A stretch of 64,000 nt of DNA from Hsuehochloa calcarea (lineage: Eukaryota; Streptophyta; Magnoliopsida; Poales; Poaceae). A model generated the notes under the pieces. The model worked only from the letters and a program-made list of their open reading frames with translations. It was not told where the DNA came from and ran no database searches. Of the stretch, positions 11,201-22,724 are shown one piece after another (positions within the stretch are counted from its first letter, which is position 1; each line of letters opens with the position of its first letter). Where the stretch lies: contig CM070604.1 in assembly GCA_036346395.1 (NCBI GenBank), forward strand, positions 6,929,904 to 6,993,903, given 5' to 3'. A program made the position numbers and the translations under genes.

Positions 11201-14200
11201 TAGAAAATATTTGCGCATTGTTCCACACACGCATTAATGTTGCAACGCCATCTTAGATTCTTAGTACCTGTAACTTAAACTGACTGAAGTAAATGTAACA
11301 TTAGAGTTCTTAGAACAAAAGGCAACCGTGACCTAAACCAGATGCAAAATTAAAGAAGTATTTCAGCATGACACAAAGTGGAACAAAACGTCAGCAATAT
11401 ATAGTGTAGAACAACTAACATGTTTTGGCTGGTTGACCAATCTTTGACATATCCCAAACCTGGTGAACACAAATGAAGTTCTACCAATTAATATAGAAAT
11501 CACATGAAAAAGAAGATATCACCTAAAGGGACTAACCTTCACTGATGAGTCAGAGAACCCACCAACAACCAATGATCCATCATGTGAAATCGATGAGCAG
11601 TTTAATCTGTGTTCCACGAGATAATGATCAAACCAAAGTATGCACATTGAAATTGTCAATTAAGTTACAGTTAAGTTTACCCATTATGTGTGTTAAGGAA
11701 TGTGTAGAAGCTAACAGATGGCAATGCCAAGCTATTTAATTGTGCATGGTTACGCAAGTCCTCAAGAATGGATTGTTCAACTTCAACAGGCCTGAAACAA
11801 AGGATTAAAGAATTATCAGATTCTTACAACTCAAGGTTGACACTTGACAGATAAAAAAGTAGACAGGTGTGTTATGTTTTGTGAGAAAGGAAAAGTACAA
11901 TTTTGGTCCTCTAAGTTCGGATCCTGAACCCTTTTAGGATAACTTTTTCAAATGACCCCCAAAATCTTCAGCTTTCATTTCTGGTTCCAAAAAGGCCTCC
12001 TGGTTACAAAATCACGTGCATGCCATTCACTTGTGGGGCCTGGACCCACCTTCAGTTACATGAATGATATTTTTGAACCAAGGCCAAATTTGAGCGGTTA
12101 TTTGGCCATTTTTAAAAACCTTAGGTCCTAAAACAAACCAAATCTCAAAGTTGGAGGACCAAGCTGGACTTTTCCCGAAGAAAATTATGAAGGGATTAAA
12201 AATATACATCACTGGAAGGGTTAGCTCTGGTTTCACACGAGACGCCACAGAAACCATGCTTGTTTCGGATTTGATGCTTTTCCCGGTTGCACCTACAAGC
12301 TTATCCTTTTTTAGCTTTTTAAGAGAACCACCCTGCTTTCCACCTTCTGAGGATTTTTTCTGTAGCAAAAATAATAAGCAAGAAATGAAGTTACAATACT
12401 AAGAAATATCAATCATGACAAAGGAACACAGGTTCGCGCATAGTGGAACCAAGCAATGAACATTTGCTGTCAGCTGTATTAAGCAGTAATGTTATTCCTG
12501 TTCACAAGAACACAGTAGATGAGAACATGGGGGTGGAGTTGGGGGGTGGGGGGGGGCATGATGCTGACAGCCTGACACACTAGAAGAAAAGGAGGGTTCA
12601 TGTTTCAATGGCCGAGAGTGTAGCTAGCAAAATGTAACAAGACTACCATACTACAAAAGAGTTTCTTGCCTTGCTATCTTCAGCGTCTGCATCCTTGCTT
12701 TCTGCTTCAGTTTTATCAGAATCTAAAAGTGCCTTCTCCATACGCTCCTCAACTGAATCTTCAAGCAACTGCGTACCAGAATTTTAACTATAAGAATAGC
12801 GAACAGATAAAAAAGTGGTTGTTGGAATGCCTGTAACACCCTATCCCAAAATCGGCTCTCTAGGCCCAACCCACCATGGGGCGAGCCACGCATGCATAAC
12901 AACCTACTTACATTTTTATCCTCACTTTGTGTAAGAAGGTTAACCTGGAGATACTGCGTCTATACCCAACAAGCATTATATGTTACTACAACTTACTTTA
13001 GATAAGCAACGTGGGACTAATCACACCACACAACTCCACATGGGCCACCACACTAATAGGTTGGGGTATTGCAATGACACCAAATGTGAACTGTTTGATC
13101 TGAATTATTACGATCTTTGATCCAAATTGTTAACTATTTGATACAATAGACAATGGGGAACAAACAGATTGATCATTGATGAGTAACATACCCCCCAATG
13201 CACTTCCTTCTGATTTATCTGTTTTGCCAATTCCTTACTGGTTCCAACCAGAGCAACAACATCAGCATCATCGGAGATCAATGAAGGTTGCCCAGGGAAT
13301 ACTTCCAATATTTCATAGGGAAAGGTGGTAGATAATATTCTGAGTACTGAAAATGAACAAATGCATGTACATATTGCGGGTAATAATCTCAATGAACCGG
13401 GGAATTATACCTTCAAAAGTTATGCGTTCATTGATTATTCCAAGCATCACAAGAGCTTGTGTTTTCTGGAGATACTGGAGAAGCAATTCATATGAATACT
13501 GCAATGAAAAATGAGGTAGAAACTTTCATTGAAGCAGCTGATTTATTTTCTTGCAAAAACAGCATTGCAGCAAACAAAAAATGTGAGACTACAATAGTGG
13601 CATGGTTTAGCTATTGCACAAAAAATAACATAAGCGCCTGCTGCTAACTGTTCCAGTCAATACAAACTGAAGTAATCATCCGATATTATACCATCATCTA
13701 CTCTTATTTACAATGAACTGTCCATCAAGATTCAGCAATAAGAAGTAAGAACAGACCTTAAGGTGACATTTCCCTCGGTCCTAACAACACTTAAGCAATA
13801 AGTTGAAAAAATAGCTACGCAGAGATAGAGCATCTGAAGGTATTGTCACAACAACAAATATTCATGCAGTGCAATGTTTTGTCTCCGTACACTGATTAAA
13901 TGATAAAAGGGCGATATAGCAATCATAGTTCAAAGAAAGAAACAGAATACAAATAATAATAAAAAAGAATTCAACATGGCACCACCTCACATAATTTAAT
14001 TCTGAATTTATTTAGCCTTAAATATCGAGCCAGTTCCATTTCCTGAAAAATTATAGCATGTAGAACGATAAGCGCGTAGTTTGTGAATCTTGAGAAGATG
14101 CAATCAAATAAACAAATGCAAGTTTACATTCAGAATAGAACGAATGTAAGAGAGCTAAATGATGGACCTCCAAATGTGAAGGAGATAAAAGGCCTTCCAG

Positions 14201-16138
14201 CTTCTGGAGATCCCTTGAATGCATCAGTTCATGATCTTCACGAAATTTATGGAAAAAGGACCGAGCTGAAGGACTCATATGTTAGGGTATCAAAGAAAGA
14301 AATGCTCCAAATACTAACAGGAAACATCAAAGACAAAGAAAGTTTATCTATGAAGCAACTACCAATACCTTCCTGTGTATGTCCCTCTGCCACTAGATCC
14401 ATGAAGCAATGGATAAACACTAGATAAAGGATGCGGAGTAATTTGTGCTACAGAAAATATCAGAATTCAGATATACAGAGTATATAGCTGAATTTAAGAA
14501 CAGAAAAGCGCAGATCATAAAAGAAATAAATCAAATTATATAGTAAGTAGCTCATCTGCCGCAAGCAAATATCCCTTCTGCTGACTACAATCATGTAACA
14601 AGTACACAACCATGCTTATATGAATAATTTTATACTTTCTAAAAGAAGGCCTATAGTGCGAATGCATGGCATAAAGCCATAAAACACAAAGAGGAGTCGT
14701 TAAGTAAATGCTCCATCTGAAGCTGGTATGCAAGCACTCAGCTATGATCCTGGAAGCTTGGTGCGTAAAGTAGACTTGATCATTTTTAATAAGAGAAACA
14801 AGTAAATAACTCCTTTGCGAGTAGCATGCAATCACTCATACAGGAAAGACTAGCACAGTAATAAAAGAATAGTATGAATATAGCAGCTCCATGCCTCAAA
14901 ATAGCTACAATGCTGCAGTTGTACAATACAGTCACATATACTAGATATGTGAATGCGAAGCATAATCCATCTACATGTAACACACCTTGTATTGATCAAG
15001 AGAACTGTATGCCCATGTTCTTAGTTTACTGTAGCCATCATAGTATCTTGCTGGATCATTGTCTGCTGACCTGTCATCGCGGAACACACACAATCAGAAG
15101 ACAGTAGAGGGGAAGATCATTGGAGATAATAGAGTGAATTCAGAATCTGTGTGAAATATGGGATGCTGCAGAAATTGGAGGCACACAAAAACAAGATGCA
15201 GAACCTTATTTATTAGAATCTAGATACAAGCACCAATGAACCAACGAAGTAGGCTGCTTCACCCATGATCAAACATAAGTATTCCTAAGGTGCGGTTCTC
15301 CGCATAACCACAGATTGTAGCCTTTATCCACTCAAAGTAATTGAAATTACCAACATTGAGTTCAACATCCAAAATTGATGCTACTTAATACTTCATCCAC
15401 AAAATCAGTCACAAGCAGCATATAGCCCATTTATCCCTCTTCAAAATAACACAAATTAAAGCCATGTGAGGGGGGAAATACACCATCCAGCAACAAATCA
15501 TGGCAATTCGGTACCGAAGTTAAGTCTGAAACTTAAAAAAAAGGCAAATGTTCACCAAAGCGAGCAAATTAAAGTGCCTCCTCAACAATGTAACTACACG
15601 ATGATACCAAACCAAAACCAACCCCACACCACAGTACACAGCCACCTAAAACTCCAGACTGTAATTGTCTCACGAAGCATAAACAATTCACAGACCAAGC
15701 AAAATCACTGCACGTTTACACCCCAACTCACTAAACGAAGTAGCAATTTCTCCCGCTCGACCCGCTAAGCTAATTCTGAACCCTTAGACCTTACACCTAG
15801 CAGAAACAGTTCACGCAAGAGCACCGAGGCTTTGACACTCGGAACCACCAATTCGACACAATTACAACAAAAATCCACTACTAGGTTTCCGCGCTCCGAA
15901 ACTTGGAGCCGACCCCGAAGCCGCCGGCCAAGCCAGCCGTCCGAGACAGCAGGAATAGAGTTAGGGATTCGGCTAGAGTGGGAAGGGAGGACGGTGGGGA
16001 GTACCTGGAGAGCGCGGCGTCGGAGAGGGAGGCCGCGGAGAGGCGGTTGCGCTCCTCCTGCAGCGCGAGCTCGGTGAGGTGGAAGCCCTTGTGCTGCAGG
16101 TACTGCTGCACCTTCTTCTCCATCTCCTCGTCCACCAT
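5202..16138 (-). CDS. TAF5: TFIID subunit 5 (TAF5), WD40-repeat protein
   Basis: TAF5 is a core scaffold of TFIID (and SAGA-like complexes) in RNA polymerase II initiation. I infer 19 exons: 16138-16005, 15070-14986, 14447-14369, 14265-14168, 14042-13986, 13498-13411, 13346-13192, 12768-12670, 12359-12208, 11791-11681, 11606-11537, 11459-11420, 11012-10848, 10751-10675, 9929-9813, 9648-9383, 5632-5537, 5437-5360, 5255-5202. All junctions are GT-AG except a possible GC donor after exon 8, and phases agree throughout. The protein (about 670 residues) has a LisH-like N-terminus (residues 7-30), the TAF5 NTD2 domain (about 48-180), a Lys/Ser-rich linker (about 245-310) and at least six WD repeats (about 355-630), each ending in W-D or W-S. 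Exon 18 has two extra bases in an A run (5399-5404), so the frame shifts after RPRLLK. The stop then falls at 5159-5161 instead of 5202-5204. Intron 16 is swollen to 3.75 kb by a copia insertion. Confidence 0.93.
5360..5437 (-). other. TAF5: TAF5 exon 18 with a +2 frameshift in an A run
   Basis: The exon starts in frame (KCGSINRPRLLK) and then meets six consecutive A residues on the coding strand (T run 5399-5404). With four A the reading would continue VLPTKSTPVYALR, the conserved plant TAF5 ending, and join exon 19 (FSRRNLLFAAG). With six, the reading continues in a foreign frame and terminates at 5159-5161. Splice sites on both sides are normal. Confidence 0.8.
6189..6310 (+). repeat. 5' LTR of the intronic copia element
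   Basis: 122 bp, TGTTAG to CTAACA perfect terminal inverted hexamers, followed at once by the tRNA-iMet-type primer-binding site. It contains a TATA-like CTATATATAC at about 6258-6267. Confidence 0.93.
6311..6324 (+). other. Primer-binding site (initiator Met tRNA type)
   Basis: TGGTATCAGAGCGC directly abuts the 5' LTR, the standard copia primer-binding sequence. Confidence 0.9.
6325..7090 (+). other. Copia leader, GC-rich CGCCGC repeats
   Basis: This is the untranslated leader between the primer-binding site and the gag start. It is strongly enriched in GCC/CGC triplets, which opens many overlapping frames on both strands (6305-6913) that show no family resemblance. Confidence 0.6.
7091..9078 (+). 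pseudogene. Copia gag-start / RT-RNase H coding relic
   Basis: A gag N-terminus (MGTASLPRCPVIFDGVNYTD) breaks off near 7225. The frame from 7228 covers the Pro/Ser-rich pre-RT linker, RT blocks HPKWQHAM, FKWVYKIK, FAPVAHMTTVRTLL and SLYGLKQAPRAW, and ends just before the active-site box. A frameshift at about 8140 moves YVDDMIITGDD into the next frame (8148-8609), which ends after the RPDITY region. RNase H pieces follow in other frames and end with HRFYLSKLSVVDPP at 9078. Gag zinc knuckle, protease and integrase are absent. The element can no longer make its own enzymes but may have moved in trans. Confidence 0.9.
9092..9215 (+). repeat. 3' LTR of the intronic copia element
   Basis: 124 bp, collinear with the 5' LTR, with seven substitutions (all transitions) and a 2-base insertion in the ATATAT run. 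It is followed by the target duplication GCAAC. Confidence 0.93.
11889..12175. mobile_element. MITE in TAF5 intron 9
   Basis: The ends GGAAAAGTACAATTTTGGTC and, inverted, GGAAAAGTCCAGCTTGGTCC form an imperfect terminal inverted repeat of about 28 bases around a 290-base non-coding core. This fits a Mutator- or hAT-type MITE. No clear target duplication was found. Confidence 0.6.
12528..12560. repeat. G-rich low-complexity tract in TAF5 intron 8
   Basis: A run of about 30 bases is almost wholly G and T on the plus strand, including nine consecutive G. It could form a quadruplex, but no function is implied. Confidence 0.6.
12832..13073 (-). mobile_element. TRIM solo LTR in TAF5 intron 7
   Basis: The segment TGTAACACCC...GGGGTATTGCA aligns along its length with the LTRs of the TRIM at 20480-21138 (shared CCAAAATCGGCTC, CAACAAGCATTATAT, GTGGGACTAATC). 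It has near-identical 5-base flanks, ATGCC before and ATGAC after. It is more diverged than the other copies, so it is older. Confidence 0.85.
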
Positions 16139-19100
16139 GACGGGGAGGACCGGACGAAAGAGGGGGAAGACGCCACGGCAATGTGGGAAACTGGGAATGG
16201 GATGGATCTACAGGGCGAGCTCGTAAAGACTAAAGAGAGAGGGTAGAGCTTGTAATGGGTTGGCCCACCCTGTGCTCCTCCCTTGGGCTCCCAGGTAATC
16301 TTTGGGTCTTGTGGGCCGGCCATGTTGCTGCCTGCTGCTAGCCGGTGATCAGCAGTTGAGCTCCGAGCCAGCTGTGGCGAACCAGGATTTTTTTGAATGA
16401 ATGTTCGAGGTTATAAAAATATTGTTAAATGTAAAATATAAAAGTGTATAATAGTAAAATTAAAGTACAAATTATTCGTATTGATGATATCTCAAATAAT
16501 TTAGTGAAATTTCAAAATAATTAAAAAACAATTTAAATCGCCTTTCCTTCGTGCTTTTCAAATCGACACACTTCTTCATTTTTTTTAAACTCTAAGATCT
16601 ACATTTCACAAAAAAATATAAGATTTACCGATCACAATTCAAACTATCACAAATAAAATTACCGATTTGGCCATTTGGGTTTGCTCTTTGCTGGTTTGGG
16701 AATTGAAGATATGGTAATTCGAATTGATCTCACCTCTATGTTGTTGGGAACCATAGCAGCGCACTAGCGCCGCACTACCTTTTGTCGGGAGTCGCGCGAG
16801 AGGTTGGGTCGCTGGCGGCGGCCTCAAGCCTATAGCCTACAGGGCTCCCCGGTCGCCCTCCCCACTTGGCAGACGCCCCATCCCGCTCCGCCGCCCAACG
16901 CCCCAGCAGTGGCCCGTCGGGCACCCAACCTTGCTCCTCCGACCTCCGCCCTACCGCCGCGCATCGTCTCCGCATTTGGCTTTGTCGTGGCCGCGCTGCC
17001 ACGTCGAGAGGGGAGAGATGTGAGAGTCGATTGTTGTTTGTTGGTTGTTAGGGTTAGAGAAAGAAATAGATGAAGGGGAATATCCTTGTTGTGGCTGGGT
17101 CAAATAGCCTAATGCCCAAAGAGCAAAGGTTGAGGGGTATGTAACCATGGGCTAATTTGAATTTGTGGGGCACTAGAAGGAGGTGTGGTTTGATGGAGTG
17201 ACAGGGAGTTGTGGTCTAGTTAGCCAAATTAAGAGTTTATTTTATTATATTTATGATATGTATACTATACAGTTGTTTTTTTTTTGCAACAAAAAAATAA
17301 TTATTATTGAGCGTTCAGCTCAACATCAATGAACTAGGAGGTACGAGGGTCCGCCCATCCGAACCAGAGTCGATGATATCAGGCGAAGTCAACAAGACAT
17401 GTGGACAAATTAGGCTAAAGAGGGAGAAAGAGGGGGCAAATCTAAGTCATCTAGCTCCAAAACCTCCTGGATCATAAAGAGGAGAAAAAAAGAGCAGATG
17501 CGTGCACATATAAATGTGGGCGTGCGTACGGGCAGAGAATTGCAGAGAACATGTCCTTCTCGAGGAAAAAAAGAAGACAAACAGAAGAACTGAAGCAACA
17601 TGCCGGACCAAGGAAAGCAAGCGTAACAAGAACAAGCAGCCGCCTTACCTTTCCAACTGTAGGGCCCCGTCCCGTACTATACACTGAACCTCACACGTCC
17701 AAAACGATCGATCGAGACAGCGACGGACCGAACACCACGAGAAGAGGCCGGGTGCGGTGCACGTCACGACTCACGGGCGACGCCAACCTCTCGAATCTCG
17801 ATCGAGCTCCTGCTCCCCCGCCGTCGGTCGGCCGCCGGTCCAGGACGTGCGCGCGCGCGCGGGGTGGGCTCGGCCCGAACACACTCGAAAATCACACTTC
17901 CGTTCCGTGCCACTCCCGCCCGCCCGGCTCACGTCTCGGTGAGTGCGAAACCGCGAATGCGCCATGCGAGGACGCCTTTTTCGGTGGCGCGCGGCCGTAG
18001 GGGTGGAGAAAAAAAAATCGACACAAGAGAGCCTGATTTGCTCGTTAAGAACTTGGTTTGAATAAATAAATCAAATAAAGCTATTATTTATGCTCGTTAT
18101 TTTAACGAATCGAGTTCGAACGACCTCGTAAGCAACCCGTTAAGTTCATTTATAATAGAACTCAATCCAACAAACTTAGTAGTCCAATTATAGCAGGCCT
18201 AACTTAAACCTATCAACTTAGCCTAGCAAACCGCACACGCAACATAGCGACCAACCTCCAGCCAACGCCCTCTCCTTCTACGTTCGGCTCGGTGACCCAC
18301 GGTGCCTCGCGCTCGGACCTCTAAACCTACAGGCATGGGCGGTGGCAGGGGGTGCCCCTGGTGCACAGGCACCCCCAAAAATAAATACCCAAAAATAATT
18401 TTTTTTTAACTAGGTATAAGCACTCAGCAGTTGGGCACTTGGGCTGACCATTTTAACGATTCAGCCCATCAGGCCACCAACTAGAGCAAGTCATCAGCCA
18501 CTGAGGCATCCGCACCCGCACCCGCACCTTCCTAAGTCATTGTACAATCGATCACAGAGAGTACTGTCACAAAACACTAGTTGTAGAAGCTAGTGAAGGC
18601 TTTTGGCATCTGTTCCGACGAAACGTTTCGGTTCTTGGCGCAGCTTTTTGTTCCTGTCGTGGTGTCATCTTGGCTAGCTACAATCGCATGTGCTCATGAA
18701 GCAACTTCTATTATTCTCACATTCATATTATTATGAAAGTTATTTTCCAAATTGATTACTAGTAATAACATATGAAAAAATAATAGTAGACAATTTTTCA
18801 TGTTCTTTTTTTCTTGACGTTTTTTTACTTCTAAAGGGCAAATTTCTGGTTTCATTGGGCGATGCGTAGTTTGAATCAGGGAAAAAAATTTGATGAAATT
18901 TTGGTTACCGGCAAAAATCAGATTTACCGGACCCATCTAGTAAAATTTCCAACCGTCCAAAAAAAATTCAGATTTGCTAGTTTTTTTTTACAAATATAAA
19001 GAAATTTTGTAACCATATGCAAACACAATAGTGCAAACACCCTTAGTCTTGAAGAGGTTGGTTTTGGGTTCGAACTTTGGCTATGCATTTTTCTGTATTT

Positions 19101-19840
19101 TTTGTTTGAAGTTCACAAAAAATTCAACTTTTGATTCGAAAATTTCGGCCAAAATAAATCCGAAAATTCTGGTAACCACCGGTAACCGGATCTACCGCTA
19201 GGCTCTGAATTTTTTCCCAATCGGTATTTTTTTTCCTAGTTTAAACTAATCATACCCGATGTTGCTTTGTGTGTGCACTCCCAATACCAAATTCTTGACT
19301 CCACTGCTGCCTACAGGCTACAGGTAATGGCATCGCATCTCGCCTGTCCCGTGCAGTGCTACGACTCAGTGACCATCGAGGGTGTTATCTCTTCTTCTTC
19401 TTCTTTTTCTTCCCTTGTACGTACAGCCTCTGTCAATGATCTCTGTTCCTGCGGCGCCCCTTCTCATAGGGGAAAAAGATAGAAAGAAAAAAAACTTAAA
19501 GTGCATAATGCGTGGCCGGCATCGCTTTTTGGGTTAGTGGCTTAGTGCAGCCCACGCACGTATGCCCATCGCCCACTCCACGGCAATACTACAACGCACG
19601 CCACTTCGTCTCTTCAAAAGTCAAGCCCCATGATCGAGCTCCATCCAGCGGCGGACCGAAGAGAGGGAGAGGGGCAGCAGGGCAAAAGCACCTTCTACAG
19701 TCGGCCGGATCTTAACTACCCCTCATAGTAGTACTGTCATTCATTGACTATCGGAGATAGTACGGTCTGAAGGTAGGAAAATATTTGCGGGCTCGTGAGC
19801 ACCCTTTCATTTTATTCTAAGATCCGCCGGCTGCTGGCTC
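16139..19840. other. Gene-free stretch upstream of TAF5
   Basis: The first 150-200 bases before the TAF5 start codon are probably 5' UTR and promoter; no TATA box stands out. GC-rich patches at 16770-17020 and 17690-18000 are open in several frames without recognisable protein. At 18340-18390 a segment reading GGGGTGCCCCTGGTGCAC is typical of dispersed grass transposon relics. AT-rich DNA at 18700-19260 has several ACCGG-containing short repeats. Confidence 0.4.
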
Positions 19841-19951
19841 TCAAAGAGGACTTTTGAAATATACTATTTGGCTATATTTCGTCTTTTTCTCGACCCATCA
19901 AAGAGGACTTTTGAAATATACTATTTGGCTATATTTCGTCTTTTTCTCGAC
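19841..19951. repeat. 57-bp tandem duplication
   Basis: A unit starting TCAAAGAGGACTTTTG and ending TTTTTCTCGAC occurs at 19841-19894 and again, unchanged, at 19898-19951. Confidence 0.95.
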
Positions 19952-20474
19952 GAGTCTTGATTAGCGTTACAGTCTACAGGGTAGTTTCCGCACACTAGAT
20001 TTAAATTATCAGAAATGCAAAAAAAAACTGGCAGAGGCGATTCCGTGTCGGCGTTTGAGTCAATTTTTTCGCCGTCTTCTTCGTTGGCGTCGGCGTCGGC
20101 TTCAGGCTCACCAACAGAGTCGTTGCGGTGATGTATTTTTTATTCGTTAATTTTTTCATGATTTGTATGGTTTTTGCCGGTTGTTTTGTTTATTTTTCAT
20201 GGTTTTTGTTCCTCTGTATGTGCTATTTTTGTAGGTGCTGCCGAGAAGTTCGTTTGCATCTTCTTCTTCCTGTTATTTTTAGGGCGAGGCATGGTCGGTG
20301 AGTTTTTTGCCTGTATGTTTTTCTGTGTGTATATATGGATTATTGTTATGTTTAGTCTGAGATGATACTTTGGGATACATAGATCTATGTATTTTGTTTG
20401 GGTCTTGTAGTTGTATAGATTGTCTTGGTATGGATCTGCTTTATATTTTTGTTTGTATCCTATTTTTGCTAGAG
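19952..20474. other. Probable left part of the Mutator-like element, no gene
   Basis: The segment from about 20040 starts with short TCG/GGCGTCGGC repeats. It shares a second, diverged copy of its 20130-20450 part with 21480-21600 (both contain TTTTTATTCGT, TTTGTATGGTTTT and CCGGTTGTTTTGT). I could not find matching terminal inverted repeats, so the true transposon end is unknown. Confidence 0.35.
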
Positions 20475-20479
20475 ATTAT

Positions 20480-20713
20480 TGTAACACCCTGACCCAAAAT
20501 CGGCTCAATGCCCAACCACTGTATGGACCACACACATAGCACCTCACTTACACTTTCGCCCTCGCTCAGTATAAAAGGGTTAACCCGGAGGTGCTACGTT
20601 TGGATCCAACAAGCATTATATACTACTACAACTCACTTGAGACAAGCAATGTGGGACTAATCCCACCATACAACTCCTCATGGGCCACACTACGAGCAGG
20701 CCGGGGTATTACA
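20480..20713 (-). repeat. TRIM LTR, 3' copy in element orientation
   Basis: Starts TGTAACACCC and ends GGGGTATTACA on the plus strand; nearly identical to 20901-21138. Confidence 0.9.
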
Positions 20714-20900
20714 TTCACCCCTCAAGGGTCGACACCCTCGGCGAAGATACCGCATACGCTTTCGGACACGTCCGTCGTCCCAAAGGTCTTGCACACATAT
20801 GCCATGCCATGTGTCCACTTCGGCCCACATGCGCCATGCGCCATATGCCCGCGCTTCGCATCCACGCGCGCGGCAATGAAGGTTGATGCTCGATACCATC

Positions 20901-21138
20901 TGTAACACCGACCCAAAATCGGCTCAATGCCCAGCCCACCGTGGGGCGGACCCGCCACACATAGCACCTCACTTACACTTTCGTCCTCGCTTCGTGTAAA
21001 AGGGTTAACCCGGAGGTGCTACGTTTGGATCCAACAAGCATTATATACTACTACAACTCACTTGAGACAAGCAATGTGGGACTAATCCCACCACACAACT
21101 CCTCATGGGCCACACTACGAGCAGACCGGGGTATTACA
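20901..21138 (-). repeat. TRIM LTR, 5' copy in element orientation
   Basis: Same sequence as 20480-20713 with a few differences, next to the primer-binding-site-like stretch of the core. Confidence 0.9.
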
Positions 21139-21831
21139 ATTATGTCTAGTGCTTGTTTGGTAATAGCTTGTAGTTTTTGGATTTATGTCTCTATATTTTT
21201 GCTAAAGTTATGGTAGTTTTAGGATGCTTGGATCTATCTATGAATGTTAGGTCCGAGATTTTACTTTGGGATGCATGGATCTATGGGTCTTGTTAAGCTC
21301 TGGTACTTGTATTGGTTCTGTTATCTGTTTTTGTTTGTGTGCTATTTTGCCAGAGGATGTCTAATGACTGTTTAGGATGGATCTTACTATTTTGCACTCA
21401 ATAAATCGGTCGAATGTTTATTTTGCTAATATTATTAACTGTTGTACTTCTGTATTTTGGCAAACTTAGAAATATTCACATGTTGTGATGTAGTTTTTAT
21501 TCGTCGATTTTTATCATCATTTGTATGGTTTTGGCCGGTTGTTTTGTAAGATGTAATTTTCCATGCATCTTTGTATCAAATTTATTTATTGTGCCTTCTT
21601 CATTTTTGTTGACTCTCTTAAAGTGTATGTTTGTAGTTCTAATTATGCTTCCGCTTTTGAATAAAAGTGTAGCAGTACAGCCGCTAGCCCTTCATTTTAA
21701 AACACATTGTGATCTTGTTCATGTGGATATTTTCTATTTATGTCAATAACTTTGCTCGTGAATATAATATAAATTTTTATTCTGAAGTATTTTTTCTTCA
21801 TTCTTTTCTTGTAATATGAATTTTTAGGACA

Positions 21832-22200
21832 TGAGTTCCACTGATTCAGAATCTTCTAGTAGTGGTAATGTCCAAGTGTTACTGGATAGTTCCATTCCAA
21901 TTTGAAAATATTTTGCGGGGACTGACAACAAGGACATCAAGAAGTTAGTTCATGTTTATTTTTGAGATATTAAAGTTATTAATAAAGATTATGCTGCCAC
22001 TGTTGTTACTCAGTTTCTTCTTCAGAGTAACCGTTTCAAAATAACTTGTTCTGCTGATGGTGATGTTCATGTCTGTGTTGAGGAGCTTCGCGACGCTGAG
22101 ATTCTTGATTATCAAGTTTTTAAAGCTTTTGGCAGAAAAATCGAATATTTGGCGCGATGGGCTTGTTACTGAGGAGCCTAGATCGACCGTTGTGTCCACC
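21832..22200 (+). pseudogene. Degenerate exon of the Mutator-like element
   Basis: An ATG at 21832 opens a Ser-rich start (MSSTDSESSSSGNVQVLLDS). The same frame then continues past stops with collinear coding-like sequence (VEELRDAEILDYQVFKAFG, then ARWACY). I do not recognise the product. Its position ahead of the Ulp1-like exons and in the same direction suggests it was an early exon of that gene or a separate short ORF of the transposon. Confidence 0.35.
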
Positions 22201-22724
22201 AGAAGTCTTTTGCGATATTTTGCAAGCAGTAGTTTGTGTTTAATAGTGTATTATTATGTTAGTGTATATGTAATAATATTGTAAATTTAACCTCTTACTC
22301 CAGTTTTAATAATATTATAAATTTAACTTCTCTTTTCAGTTTTGACTTTTTGTTTTATGTTGGATCTGTAATAATTTTGACGCCTATATTTGTTGTTTAA
22401 TTTGTGTATCCCGGAGTTTATTATGGTAAATGGTTGTTGCCTATTCTATGGTATTATGTATTGTTTTTTATACAACTTCTGTTATCTATCCTTTTTTACT
22501 AGTATTAAGTTTTTATTGAATTGTCTCCGAAACTCTGTTCTTATTTAAATATTTTTTGTTGTTACATTTTATGTATATGCATGGCAGATCAGTAGCTCAA
22601 CAGTCATTCTGATTAACTTAAATATTTAGTTATTGTTGTTGTACTATTTATGTAGATTCTTCTAGTTTAACTCTTGGATGTTTGTAGTTTAGTTCCTGTT
22701 TTTATAATCAGCATTGTAAATGTT

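Larger units (their letters stand above)
20480..21138 (-). mobile_element. Complete TRIM (terminal-repeat retrotransposon in miniature)
   Basis: Two direct repeats of 234 and 238 bp (20480-20713 and 20901-21138) flank a 187-base core with no coding capacity. The ends are TG...CA and the element sits between 5-base target duplications ATTAT (20475-20479 and 21139-21143). On the minus strand the core begins TGGTATCGAGCATC next to the LTR, close to the initiator-Met tRNA primer-binding site, and ends in a GAGGGG purine tract. This sets the orientation as minus. Size and layout match SMART/TRIM elements of grasses, which depend on other elements for enzymes. Confidence 0.92.

Noticed and set aside
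15765..16181. 138-codon open frame on the minus strand around TAF5 exon 1
   Set aside because: It is in a different frame from the conserved TAF5 start and crosses the exon 1 donor site.
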